Origin: an uncultured Veillonellaceae bacterium
GTDB lineage: Bacteria; Bacillota; Negativicutes; Veillonellales; Dialisteraceae
Direction of reading: 5' to 3'
Assembly (NCBI GenBank): GCA_958348245.1
Contig: CATVYJ010000002.1
Coordinates: 186,001-250,000, forward strand
DNA length: 64,000 nt
The notes beneath the pieces are model-generated. The model searched no databases and was not told the DNA's origin. It worked only from the letters and a program-made list of their open reading frames with translations. Of this stretch, positions 8,231 to 16,782 are shown in pieces; the first letter of the stretch is position 1, and the number at the start of each line of letters is the position of its first letter. The position numbers were made by a program, and so were the translations under genes.

Positions 8231-9052
8231 TCACGCTTTCCGCCGGGCGCCTTCTTCCACCCAGCCTTTGAGCTCGTCGATTTCTTCCAGGAGCTCCGCA
8301 TGGGTGAGATGCTCGTGCGGTTCGTACTCGATGACGATGTCCGCGTCCTCCGTGTACTGCCCGGCCCAGCCCATGACGGCGCGGATGTCTGCCGTGCCGT
8401 TGTGGTAGTCCCGGTGCAGGTCGCGGAGGCCGTCGTTGTTGTGCACGTGGAAGCCCCGCACGCGCGGCCCGTACTGCGCGAGGAACCGCTCCACGTCGAG
8501 GCCGTTCACATTGGCGTGGCCGATGTCGATGAGCGCTTCCGCGTCGGGAATATCCTCGAAAATCCGGAAATATTCCTCATTCGTGAAGAGGTGCGTCCCT
8601 TCTTCGGGATGGCGGCACAGATTCTCGATGACGAAGCGGACGCCTAGGGCATGCGCTTCGCCGTTCAGGGCGCGCATCACGGCGCAGGCGTTCTTCTGCG
8701 CGGCGGGGACGGCTTCCGGCGCGAAGTGGAGCTGCGAGTAGTGGAAGACCACGTGGCGCACGCCGTACCGCGCGGCGAGGGAGAAGACCCGGCGGTAGCT
8801 CTCCATGAGATGCGCGTGGGCCGGCGAGTCCAGAGGCGACGTGGCCTCGATGTTTACGTACGGCCCGTGGAAGGTCATGGGCGCAGCGCACGCGGGCACC
8901 ACATGCTCCGCCAGGCGCGTCCAGTACGCGTCGTCATGGGTGAAGGCGGAGAACTCCGCCCCGAAGTCGTCCCGCCCCACAGACGACACCCATGCGCCGA
9001 AGTCCTCGATGCCGCCCATGCCGACGATGAGATCGCTCACAAAGTATTTCAT
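8231..9052 (-). CDS. Sugar phosphate isomerase/epimerase (TIM barrel, AP-endonuclease 2 fold)
   Basis: The 273-residue protein has the xylose-isomerase-like TIM-barrel pattern. Metal-ligand-type positions fall in FHGPYVNIE, VFHYSQLHF, FVIENLCRHPEE, ALIDIGHANVNG, RGFHVHNNDG and IVIEYEPHEH. The start lies one base after the stop of the ABC ATPase gene and is preceded by GGAGG, so it is the last gene of the ugp-like operon. The role is probably isomerisation or epimerisation of the imported sugar or polyol; the exact reaction cannot be assigned. Confidence 0.8.
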   Translation of the reverse strand: MKYFVSDLIVGMGGIEDFGAWVSSVGRDDFGAEFSAFTHDDAYWTRLAEHVVPACAAPMTFHGPYVNIEATSPLDSPAHAHLMESYRRVFSLAARYGVRHVVFHYSQLHFAPEAVPAAQKNACAVMRALNGEAHALGVRFVIENLCRHPEEGTHLFTNEEYFRIFEDIPDAEALIDIGHANVNGLDVERFLAQYGPRVRGFHVHNNDGLRDLHRDYHNGTADIRAVMGWAGQYTEDADIVIEYEPHEHLTHAELLEEIDELKGWVEEGARRKA

Positions 9053-9053
9053 G

Positions 9054-10142
9054 TCACGCCTCCGGATAGCCGATGTTCATTTCCGTGGCGGCGTCGAAGA
9101 AATGGAGCGTCCGCGGGTCGGGCTTCCAGTACGCCTGCGACGCGCCGTGGAGCACGTCGTCCCGCATGATGGCGATCACTTCTTCGCCGTTCACCGTGAA
9201 GTAGTAGCCCACGCGGCTCCCGTAGTCTTCGTGGTACTGGACGGAGACGGGGACGGCCCCTTCCTGCGGCTCCGCCGTGAGGGTGATGTCCTCGGGGCGG
9301 ACGCCCGCGAGGAGCTTTTCCGCGCCGGACGCGCCGGTCTTCTCCGCCCACGCCGGCGTGAGCGAGACCGCCGTGCCGTTCAGGCGCATCGTCCCGGCGG
9401 TGACCTGTCCGTCGAAGATATTCATGGACGGAGAGCCGATGAATTTCGCCACGAAGAGATTCGCCGGGCGGCGGTACACTTCGTGGGGCGTGTCGAGCAT
9501 CTGGATGCGCCCGTCGTTGATGACGGCGATGCGCTGGCCCACGGTCATCGCTTCGATCTGGTCGTGCGTGACGTAGATCATGGTCTGGCCGTACATCTCG
9601 TGGATGCGCACGAGCTCTTTGCGCGCCTTCCCGCGGAGCTGCGCGTCCAGGTTGGACAGCGGTTCGTCCAGGAGGAAGAAGTCCGCCTGCTTCACGAGCG
9701 CCCGGGCGAGGGCCACGCGCTGGCGCTGCCCGCCGGAGAGCTCCCGGGGGAGGCGTTTCTCGAGGCCGTCCAGATTGAGAATGGCCACGGCCTTCGCCAC
9801 GCGCCGGGCGATCTCGTCTTCCGCGACGCGGTGGATGCGCAGGCCGTAGGAAATGTTTTTCTCCACGGTCATGTGCGGGAAGAGGGCGTAATTTTGGAAG
9901 ACCATGCCGATGTCCCGGTCACCCGGGTCCATATCGTTGGCGAGCTTCCCGTTCAGGTAGAGCTCCCCGGAAGTGATGGTCTCGAGGCCGCTGATCATGC
10001 GGAGGATGGTGGATTTCCCGCAGCCCGACGAGCCGAGGAGGATGAGCCGCTCCCCTTTCCGGATGGAAAGGTTCAGCCCCTTGATGACTTCGGTCTTGCC
10101 GAAGCGCTTCACCACGTTCTTGAATTCGATGCTGTATGTCAT
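9054..10142 (-). CDS. ugpC: ABC transporter ATPase, UgpC/MalK type
   Basis: This 362-residue ATPase of a carbohydrate-type importer has Walker A GSSGCGKST (about 37-45), signature LSGGQRQRVALARAL, Walker B FFLLDEPLSNLDA and the switch His in VTHDQIEAM. The C-terminal regulatory (TOBE/OB) region follows FIGSPSMNIFDG. It is the fourth gene of an operon with SBP, two permeases and a sugar isomerase. The ugp name is by family resemblance; the substrate could be glycerol-3-phosphate, a glycerophosphodiester or another sugar. Confidence 0.85.
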   Translation of the reverse strand: MTYSIEFKNVVKRFGKTEVIKGLNLSIRKGERLILLGSSGCGKSTILRMISGLETITSGELYLNGKLANDMDPGDRDIGMVFQNYALFPHMTVEKNISYGLRIHRVAEDEIARRVAKAVAILNLDGLEKRLPRELSGGQRQRVALARALVKQADFFLLDEPLSNLDAQLRGKARKELVRIHEMYGQTMIYVTHDQIEAMTVGQRIAVINDGRIQMLDTPHEVYRRPANLFVAKFIGSPSMNIFDGQVTAGTMRLNGTAVSLTPAWAEKTGASGAEKLLAGVRPEDITLTAEPQEGAVPVSVQYHEDYGSRVGYYFTVNGEEVIAIMRDDVLHGASQAYWKPDPRTLHFFDAATEMNIGYPEA

Positions 10143-10146
10143 GGCG

Positions 10147-10968
10147 TTATCCTTTGATGCCCGACTGGGCGAACGTACCGATAATGAATTTCTGGCAGAC
10201 CGCGTAGAGGCCGAGCGGGAGCAGCATGGTGAGCGTCGCCACCGCCATGGCCACGGGCACGTCCGTGCCGCCTTCGGAGCTGACGAACATCTGCAGCGCC
10301 AGCGACAGGGTGTAGTTCACTTCGCTCTTGATCATGATAGCGGGCCACACGTATTCATTCCAGGAATTGATGAAGAAAATGATGCCGATGGAGAGGATGG
10401 CCGGCCGGATGAGCGGCACCACGATGGTGCGGAGCCGCGTGAGGTGCGACGCCCGCTCCAGCTCGGCCACTTCCATGAGCGAGAGCGGGATGCCCTTCAT
10501 GTACTGGCGGAGGAGGAAAATCCCCGTGGCGTCCGCCAGCTGGGGCAGGGCCACGCCGTAGATGCTGTCCACCAGCCCCACCTTCGAGAGGGTGATGTAG
10601 TTCGGGATCATGGTCACCGTGAAGGGGATGAAGATGGTGCTGATGAGCAGGAAATAGAGGGCGGTCTTCCCGCGGAAGTGGAAGAAGACGAAGGCGTACG
10701 CCGCGAAGACGCTCGTGGCCAGCTTGAAGAGCGTCACGATGGCGGCGATGATGAACGTGTTCGACAGGATCTGCACGAAATTGATCGTGGTAAAGACCCG
10801 TTCGTACGCCGAAAGCGTCGGGTCCGCCGGGATGAGCGACGACGACTGGAACGCCTCGCTCATGGTCTTGAACGACGTGGAGAGCGAGAAGAGCAGCGGA
10901 TAGATGAGGAGCAGCACCAGAATGAGGAAGAGGAGGTGCCACTTGATTTCCGAAGAATCAATTTTCAT
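10147..10968 (-). CDS. ugpE: ABC sugar permease, UgpE type
   Basis: This 273-residue inner-membrane protein has about six hydrophobic segments and the permease EAA loop at EVAELERASHLTRLRTIVVP. The start at 10968 (MKIDSSEIKWH) has AAGGAG six bases upstream; a longer in-frame option at 11004 lacks this. Its first 11 bases overlap the end of the partner permease gene at 10958-11863, which implies translational coupling. Confidence 0.87.
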   Translation of the reverse strand: MKIDSSEIKWHLLFLILVLLLIYPLLFSLSTSFKTMSEAFQSSSLIPADPTLSAYERVFTTINFVQILSNTFIIAAIVTLFKLATSVFAAYAFVFFHFRGKTALYFLLISTIFIPFTVTMIPNYITLSKVGLVDSIYGVALPQLADATGIFLLRQYMKGIPLSLMEVAELERASHLTRLRTIVVPLIRPAILSIGIIFFINSWNEYVWPAIMIKSEVNYTLSLALQMFVSSEGGTDVPVAMAVATLTMLLPLGLYAVCQKFIIGTFAQSGIKG

Positions 10969-11863
10969 AGTACACTCCTTTCTCCACGTAGCGGAATTCC
11001 ACATAGAGCAGGGCGAAGAAGATGATCATGGTGACGATGGCCAGCGCCGCGGACATGCCCGTCTCGTAGAAGGTGAAGGCGTAGTCGTAGCCCTGATAGA
11101 TGATGTTGGAGCTCGCGTCGTTCGGCCCGCCCTGGGTGAGCACCTTGATGGGGGTGAAGACGTACTGCAGCCCCTGCACGATGGTCATGATGAGGATGTA
11201 CACCGCCGTGGACGACGTGAGGGGCACCACGATCCGCGTGAAGATGTTCCACTTCGGCGCTTTCTCCAGCTTCGCCGCCTCGATGAGCTCCTCGGGCACG
11301 CTGTTCATCCCCGAGAGGAGGATGAGGAAATTGTAGCCGAAGGCTTTGTACACCGCCACGAGGCTGATGACGAGGATGACGAGGCCCGGCGTCTTGGACC
11401 ACGCGGGGAGCGTCGCCCCCGCCATCTCCGCCAGCGCCCCGACCGGGCCGGACACGGGATTGAAAATCCACTGGAAGAGGATGGCCCCCACCACGAGCGC
11501 GATGAGCGACGAGGAAAAGAGGAGCGTCTTGTACGCGTACTTGCCCGTCTTCATGAGGAACGTGTTCACGAAGGCCAGCACGTAGGGCAGAAGGAAATTG
11601 AACAGCACGAGGATGACGATGTAGAGAAGCGTATTCTCCGCGATGGTCACCGTCACCGGGTCTGTCAAAAGGCTCACGTAATTGTCGAGCCCCACGAATT
11701 TCATGCGCGGGGACACCATGTTCCACCGGAAGAAGCTCAGGTAGAGCGTGTAGAGCAGGGGATAGAACATGAAGAGAAGGAATACCGCCAGCGACGGCAG
11801 GACGAAGAAAAACGCCAGCCGCCTCTCCCGCTTCCGGTAGGCACTCTCGCCGGATACTTTCAT
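10958..11863 (-). CDS. ugpA: ABC sugar permease, UgpA type
   Basis: This 301-residue inner-membrane permease starts MKVSGESAYRKRERRLAFFF with a basic N-terminus and about six membrane segments. The EAA loop lies at EELIEAAKLEKAPKWNIFTR, followed by IVVPL. A conserved TQGGPNDASS loop is present near the C-terminus, as in MalF/UgpA homologues. It is separated from the upstream SBP gene by a 73-bp gap containing a hairpin. Confidence 0.87.
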   Translation of the reverse strand: MKVSGESAYRKRERRLAFFFVLPSLAVFLLFMFYPLLYTLYLSFFRWNMVSPRMKFVGLDNYVSLLTDPVTVTIAENTLLYIVILVLFNFLLPYVLAFVNTFLMKTGKYAYKTLLFSSSLIALVVGAILFQWIFNPVSGPVGALAEMAGATLPAWSKTPGLVILVISLVAVYKAFGYNFLILLSGMNSVPEELIEAAKLEKAPKWNIFTRIVVPLTSSTAVYILIMTIVQGLQYVFTPIKVLTQGGPNDASSNIIYQGYDYAFTFYETGMSAALAIVTMIIFFALLYVEFRYVEKGVYYEN

Positions 11864-11889
11864 GATGGAAAACCTCCTGTAAACAGAGA

Positions 11890-11913
11890 AGAGCCGCCTC
11901 TCGGGACGGCTCT
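11890..11913 (-). promoter_or_regulatory. Hairpin between SBP and permease genes (RNA processing/attenuation)
   Basis: Minus strand AGAGCCG, 10-base loop, CGGCTCT, without a clean T-run. Its place between the SBP gene and the permease genes suggests a stabilising or partially terminating structure that keeps SBP mRNA more abundant. Confidence 0.5.
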
Positions 11914-11936
11914 CTGCATCCTGACACCCATACGGT

Positions 11937-13232
11937 TTACTTCAGCAGCTGATTCAGATCGTCCTGGGTCTGCTGCAGGGCTTCCGCCGGGGCCGCGCCG
12001 GAGAGGATTCTGTCGCGCATGTCCGCAAACATCTTCTCCGCCTTCACGCCCACGTCGCCCGGGAAGGCCACCCACGGAGCGAGCGTGGGCAGTTCGTCGA
12101 AGGCCACCTTGAGCGCCGGGGTCTTCGCGATCGCTTCCTGTACGGCCGGTTCTTCCGCTACGTCCTGACGGGGCGGCAGGTAGCCCGTATTGATGGTCCA
12201 CTGCGCGAGGTATTTCGGCTGCATGATGAATTTGATGAATTCCCACGCCGCCATCTGTTCTTCTTCCGACTGGGCCGTCACGGCGAGGAAATTGCCCCCC
12301 GCGGGGATCTCCACCTTCTTATCGCCAAAGGACGGGAACGGGCAGGCCATCACGCTGAACGCGGAGGACTGGGTCACCGTGCCGATCTTGGCGCTCGTGC
12401 CGAGGAGCATGCCCACCCGGCCGCTGTAGAAGGAGGCGATGCCTTCGTCCGCCGCGATGTGCAGCGCCGACTGGTCTTTCAGCACCATGTCCTGATAGAG
12501 CTGGTACGCTTCGGCCGATTCGGGAGAAGCGAAGGCGGCCTTGCCGTTTTCATCGAGAATGACCGCGCCGTTGGACGTGAGGAGCCCCTGGGTCGCCCAG
12601 TTGTCCTGGTATTCCTGCATGTAGAAGCCGTACGCGCCGGTGGCGTCGTGAATCCGCTTCGCATAGTCCCGCACGTCCTGCCAGGTCTTCGGCGGCGTAT
12701 TCGGGTCGAGACCCGCCGCGGCGAAGAGGTCCGGATTATAGAAAAGGAGCGGCGCGCTGATGGAGAAGGGCAGGCCCACCTGCTGTCCGTCCGCTTCGGC
12801 CAGGCTCAGCACGTTCGGCAGGAAGGTCTTCTCCAGATAGTCCGGGTCCGCCTTGTCCTTTGCCGCCAGGTCCGCCGGGGACGCGTACTGGAAATTCTGG
12901 TTGAAATATTCGAGATAATTGTAGCCGATCATGGCGATGGACGGCGACTTGCCGGACGCCACGTCCGCCTGCAGGTTTTTCATCAGGCCGGGATACATGT
13001 CCGGATTGTACACGTCCTTCACGACGATCTTGTCCTGCGACGCGTTGAAGTCGTCCACCATCTGCTTGATGACCGGCGCGCCGAAATTCTTGGTGTACAC
13101 GTGCCAGAACGTGACGACGGTCTTTCCGTCCTCCTTCTGGGCCGTCTTTGCCGTGTCCCCGCCGCCGCATCCGGCCAGCGCCAGCGTCAGCACCGACGCG
13201 AGGAACAGGCAAAGCCATTTGAGTTGTTTCAC
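11937..13232 (-). CDS. ugpB: Extracellular solute-binding lipoprotein, UgpB-like
   Basis: The 431-residue carbohydrate-type binding protein (SBP_bac_1) has a lipoprotein signal with lipobox LALAGC. The mature part begins with KTVVTFWHVYTKNFGAPVIK, the FWH motif being typical of UgpB-like proteins. Later motifs are GLPFSISAPLLFYNPDLFAAAG and FYSGRVGMLLGTS. It is the first gene of the operon and has its own extended -10 promoter 113 bp upstream. The ligand is probably a glycerol-phosphate or sugar compound, inferred only from family and neighbours. Confidence 0.85.
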   Translation of the reverse strand: MKQLKWLCLFLASVLTLALAGCGGGDTAKTAQKEDGKTVVTFWHVYTKNFGAPVIKQMVDDFNASQDKIVVKDVYNPDMYPGLMKNLQADVASGKSPSIAMIGYNYLEYFNQNFQYASPADLAAKDKADPDYLEKTFLPNVLSLAEADGQQVGLPFSISAPLLFYNPDLFAAAGLDPNTPPKTWQDVRDYAKRIHDATGAYGFYMQEYQDNWATQGLLTSNGAVILDENGKAAFASPESAEAYQLYQDMVLKDQSALHIAADEGIASFYSGRVGMLLGTSAKIGTVTQSSAFSVMACPFPSFGDKKVEIPAGGNFLAVTAQSEEEQMAAWEFIKFIMQPKYLAQWTINTGYLPPRQDVAEEPAVQEAIAKTPALKVAFDELPTLAPWVAFPGDVGVKAEKMFADMRDRILSGAAPAEALQQTQDDLNQLLK

Positions 13233-13344
13233 TCCACTCTCTCTTTCCTTCGGATAAAAACAAAAATATCATGCACACTCATTGCGGAATACCAAAGTAT
13301 ATGTGTCAGGAAATTTCAATGATGTACATGACCTTATCAATCAC

Positions 13345-13353
13345 ATTATAGCA
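13345..13353 (-). promoter_or_regulatory. Extended -10 promoter of ugpB-like operon
   Basis: TGC-TATAAT is read on the minus strand. It leaves an untranslated leader of about 105 bases before the start at 13232. Confidence 0.6.
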
Positions 13354-13426
13354 TAGACCCATGCCCGCTGTGTTTCCATTTCGTAAAAAATCGGCCCGAT
13401 TTGTCAAATCTTTTTGATAAATCCCG

Positions 13427-13451
13427 CAAAAAAATCCCGCCCGGGGCGGGA
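13427..13451 (-). terminator. Terminator of permease gene 13456-14565
   Basis: Minus strand TCCCGCC / GGCGGGA stem followed by seven T. Confidence 0.85.
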
Positions 13452-13455
13452 CGAA

Positions 13456-14565
13456 TCACGACAGGACGGCGGCGAGGAGCGAAAGGATGGCGAGGAACCC
13501 CGCGTTCCACAGGGAGAACGCGAGGAGGAAAGGCTCCTTCTTGTACGGATAGACCGCGCTGTAGAACTGAAGAGTGATGAGGCTGGCGAGCGACGCCACG
13601 GGCGTGCCGAGGCCTCCGATATTCACCCCCGTGAGGAGCGGGCCCCAGTCGCGGGTGAATCCCGAGAGAAGCACCGCCGCGGGAACGTTGCTGATGCACT
13701 GGCTCGCGAGAACCCCCGCCCAGAGAGCGCGCCCTTCCATGAGAGAGGCGAGCCACGCGCTGATCTCGGGAAGGCGGCGCACGTTGCCCACGAAGACGAA
13801 GAAGCAGAGGAACGTGAGGAGAAGGAAGTAGTCCACGCCGCGGAAGAGCTTCCGGTCCGTCAGGAAAAGCACGGCCAGCGTCGCCGCGAAGACCGGCTCC
13901 CAGGGGAAGACGCGGAAGACCACGAGGAGGCACGCCGCGAGAAGCCCCGCGAAAGGCAGCGCCGCGGGAAAGAGCGGCCGCCCCGCCGCGATGCCCGCAG
14001 AGAGCCGCCCCGTCACGGGCGCGTCCGGCGCGAGGCATGCCGCGGCGGCGAGGAGCGCGAGCCCGAGGCCCGCATAGGGCAGCACCGCCCGGGCGAACTC
14101 GCCGAACGAGAGCTGCGCCATGGAGCAGAGGTAGAGATTCTGCGGATTGCCGATGGGCGTGGCCATGCTGCCCAGATTGGCCGCGATGGTCTCCAGCACG
14201 GCGAGGCGGAGCGTCTCGCGGCCGCGGCCGATGCGGCGGAAGACGAGGAGCGTGAAAGGCACGAAGGTGATGAGCGCCACGTCGTTCGTGATGACCATGC
14301 TGCTGAAAAAGCACAGCAGCACCATCGTGAGAGAGAGCGCCCGCATGGACCGGGCCCGGCCGAGGAGCGCGTCCCCCAGAAGGAGAAACACTCCGAGGGA
14401 GCGCAGGCCCGCCACCACCGCCATGAGGCAGAAGAGCAGCGCCAGCGTCTGCCAGTCGGGATAGGCGAGATACGCCGCGTCGGGCGGCACGGCGCACGCC
14501 GAGAGAAGCGCCAGGGCAAGCGCGGCGGCGCACACGGGCTGCGCCTGGATGAAACGGATGAGCAC
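13456..14565 (-). CDS. Ion/anion permease of the ArsB-NhaD/SLC13 superfamily
   Basis: This is a 369-residue inner-membrane protein with about ten hydrophobic segments. TNDVALITFVPF and ANLGSMATPIGNPQNLYL are hallmark motifs of the ion-transporter superfamily that includes CitMHS, ArsB and NhaD. A repeated motif (SNVPAAVLLSGF, GGLGTPVASLASLI) lies in the second half, as expected for the internal repeat. The GTG start at 14565 is chosen because AAAGGAGA lies five bases upstream; longer in-frame options have no ribosome site. The substrate (dicarboxylate, arsenite or sodium) cannot be decided. Confidence 0.8.
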   Translation of the reverse strand: MLIRFIQAQPVCAAALALALLSACAVPPDAAYLAYPDWQTLALLFCLMAVVAGLRSLGVFLLLGDALLGRARSMRALSLTMVLLCFFSSMVITNDVALITFVPFTLLVFRRIGRGRETLRLAVLETIAANLGSMATPIGNPQNLYLCSMAQLSFGEFARAVLPYAGLGLALLAAAACLAPDAPVTGRLSAGIAAGRPLFPAALPFAGLLAACLLVVFRVFPWEPVFAATLAVLFLTDRKLFRGVDYFLLLTFLCFFVFVGNVRRLPEISAWLASLMEGRALWAGVLASQCISNVPAAVLLSGFTRDWGPLLTGVNIGGLGTPVASLASLITLQFYSAVYPYKKEPFLLAFSLWNAGFLAILSLLAAVLS

Positions 14566-14633
14566 GGCAGTCTCCTTTCTGCGGAAATTTCTTCCAGTAT
14601 ACACGGCGCGGGGAGAAAGGCAAACGGGCGCAC

Positions 14634-14666
14634 AAAAAACGCGGACATCCGGAGACATCCGCGTTT
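14634..14666 (-). terminator. Terminator of PBP gene
   Basis: Minus strand AACGCGGA / TCCGCGTT stem with a loop and six T. Confidence 0.85.
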
Positions 14667-14669
14667 CGT

Positions 14670-16724
14670 TTATTCTTCCCCTTTCACCTTGCCGGAGATG
14701 CGGCCGAGGATCTGGCTGCCGGCTTTTTTCGCCGCTTCCACGGCGCTCTTCTTCTTCGCCTCGGCAGCCTTCTTCGCTTCGGCGGCTTTCTTTTCCTCTT
14801 CCGCCTTGCGCGCCGCTTCCGCTGCGGCGGCCATGCGCTGCCGCGCCGCTTCGGAGAGCTTGAAACTCGACGCGGGGGTGTCCGCGAGGGCCTGGCTCAT
14901 GAAGTCACGCCAGATGGTCGCGGGGAGGGTCCCGCCGGTGTAGCCCGCGTTGGACGAATTGTCGTCGCCCACCCAGACGGCGGCCACCACGTCCGGGGTG
15001 TAGCCGATGAACCACGCGTCGTGCTCGTCGTCGGTGGTGCCGGTCTTGCCCGCCATGGGCCGGCCGATGTATGCGCCGCCGCCCGTGCCCTGCATGACCG
15101 CGTCCTGGAGGATGCTGTTCAGCTCCTGCACGGCGTCTTCTTTCAGCACCTGCCGGCCGGCGTCCACCGTCTCATGGTCTTCGAGGACGTTGCCGTTCCG
15201 GTCGAGCACCTTCACGATGGCCATGGGCTCCACGAGGAGGCCGTCGTTGGCAAAGACGCTGTACGCTTTCGCCATATCCCAGAGGGTGACGCCCTTCGTG
15301 AGGCCCCCGATGGAGGCGGCGAGGTTCACATCGCTGTATTCGCCGCTGTCCACGAGGGTGGAGATACCGCAGTCCTTCGCGGTCTGGATCACGTCGCCGA
15401 TGCCCACTTCGTTCGCCAGATTGATGGTGGGGACATTGAGCGAATCCACGAGCGCGTCGTGGAGCGTCACCTGCCCGCTGTAGGTGCCGTCGTAGTTCTT
15501 CGGCGACCACCCGCCGGCGAAGGTCACCTTCTTATTGTCCAGCAGGCTGTAGGACGTTTTGCCCTTCTCGAGCGCCGTCACGTAGGTGAAGGGCTTGAAC
15601 GACGAGCCGGGCTGGCGGATCATCTGCACGGCGCGGTTGAAGTGGTCTTCCCCGCGGCCGCCCACCATGGCGAGGATGTGGCCGGTCTTCGCTTCGAGGG
15701 CGAGCACCGCCCCCTGCGGCTGGGTGAGGCCGTTCTCGTCCTTGAATCCTTCGGGCAGGTCCTGCTTCACCGCCGCTTCGGCCGCTTTCTGCATATCCAG
15801 GTCGAGGGTGGTGTACACCTGCAGGCCTTCCTTGTAAATGGTCTCCGAGTCGTACTTGTCGGAGAGCTCCTGCACGAGCCACGACAGGAAATACGACGCC
15901 GTGCCGCCCGTGCCGCCCGCGTCGGGCTTCGCCAGATGGAGGTCCGCCTGCTTGGCCGCCTCCGCCTCGTCCTTCGTGATGTAGCCGTACTTCGCCATCT
16001 GGTCGAGCACGACCGCCTGGCGGGACTTGGCCGCCTCCACGCTGCGGAAAGGCGAGTAGTAGTTCGGGCTGTTCGGCAGGCCCGCGATGAGCGCGCACTG
16101 CGCCAGGTCGAGGTCCTTCACGTCCTTGCCGAAGTACACCTTCGACGCGGTCTGGATGCCGTAGCACCCCTGCCCGAAATAGATCTGATTCATGTACATC
16201 TCGAGGATCTCGTCCTTGGTGTACTTCCGCTCGATCTCGATGGCGAGCACCGCCTCGAGGAGCTTGCGCTTCAGGGTCTGCTCCTGCGTGAGGAACGCGT
16301 TCCGGGCGAGCTGCTGCGTGATGGTGCTGCCCCCCTGCCCGGTGGCGTCGCCGGAGACGATATTGCTGTACACCGCGCGGAGAATCCCCCGCGGGTCGAT
16401 GCCGTGATGTTCGTAGAACCGCACGTCCTCCGCGGCGATGAACGCGTGCTGGAGATCGGCCGGCACCTGCGAGAGCGGCACGGGGAGACGGTTTTCCTCG
16501 GCGTGGATGGTGGTGATGAGCCGCCCCTTGCGGTCGAAGACCTGCGACGACGCATCGGGCGTCATCGTGCGGGACACGTCGGGAAGCCCGCCCCACACGG
16601 CGGAGAGAAATCCCGCGGCGGCCCCGCAGGTGACGATGAGGAGGATCGCCAGCAGGAACAGGAGAATTTTTTTCAGCGGGGAAGACTTCTTCTTCCGTCC
16701 GCGGTGGATATCCGAGTCTTTCAT
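14670..16724 (-). CDS. Bifunctional class A penicillin-binding protein (PBP1A type)
   Basis: This 684-residue peptidoglycan synthase is anchored by one N-terminal membrane helix (about 19-45). The glycosyltransferase domain has the catalytic Glu99 in AEDVRFYEHHG, then GQGGSTITQQLARN (129-142) and the KRKLLEAVLAIEIERKYTK block. The transpeptidase domain has Ser374-SFK, SLN at 428-430 and KTGT at 560-563. After about residue 620 the tail is an Ala/Lys/Glu-rich, probably helical segment (KAAEAKKAAEAKKK) that ends in RISGKVKGEE. An extended -10 promoter (16764-16772) and AAAGGG precede the start. Confidence 0.93.
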   Translation of the reverse strand: MKDSDIHRGRKKKSSPLKKILLFLLAILLIVTCGAAAGFLSAVWGGLPDVSRTMTPDASSQVFDRKGRLITTIHAEENRLPVPLSQVPADLQHAFIAAEDVRFYEHHGIDPRGILRAVYSNIVSGDATGQGGSTITQQLARNAFLTQEQTLKRKLLEAVLAIEIERKYTKDEILEMYMNQIYFGQGCYGIQTASKVYFGKDVKDLDLAQCALIAGLPNSPNYYSPFRSVEAAKSRQAVVLDQMAKYGYITKDEAEAAKQADLHLAKPDAGGTGGTASYFLSWLVQELSDKYDSETIYKEGLQVYTTLDLDMQKAAEAAVKQDLPEGFKDENGLTQPQGAVLALEAKTGHILAMVGGRGEDHFNRAVQMIRQPGSSFKPFTYVTALEKGKTSYSLLDNKKVTFAGGWSPKNYDGTYSGQVTLHDALVDSLNVPTINLANEVGIGDVIQTAKDCGISTLVDSGEYSDVNLAASIGGLTKGVTLWDMAKAYSVFANDGLLVEPMAIVKVLDRNGNVLEDHETVDAGRQVLKEDAVQELNSILQDAVMQGTGGGAYIGRPMAGKTGTTDDEHDAWFIGYTPDVVAAVWVGDDNSSNAGYTGGTLPATIWRDFMSQALADTPASSFKLSEAARQRMAAAAEAARKAEEEKKAAEAKKAAEAKKKSAVEAAKKAGSQILGRISGKVKGEE

Positions 16725-16763
16725 GATGCATGCCCTTTCGTAGCACAGAGAAATATTTGCCCT

Positions 16764-16772
16764 ATTATATCA
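16764..16772 (-). promoter_or_regulatory. Extended -10 promoter of PBP gene
   Basis: TGA-TATAAT is read on the minus strand, about 40 bp before the start codon at 16724. Confidence 0.55.
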
Positions 16773-16782
16773 CACCGCGCGC

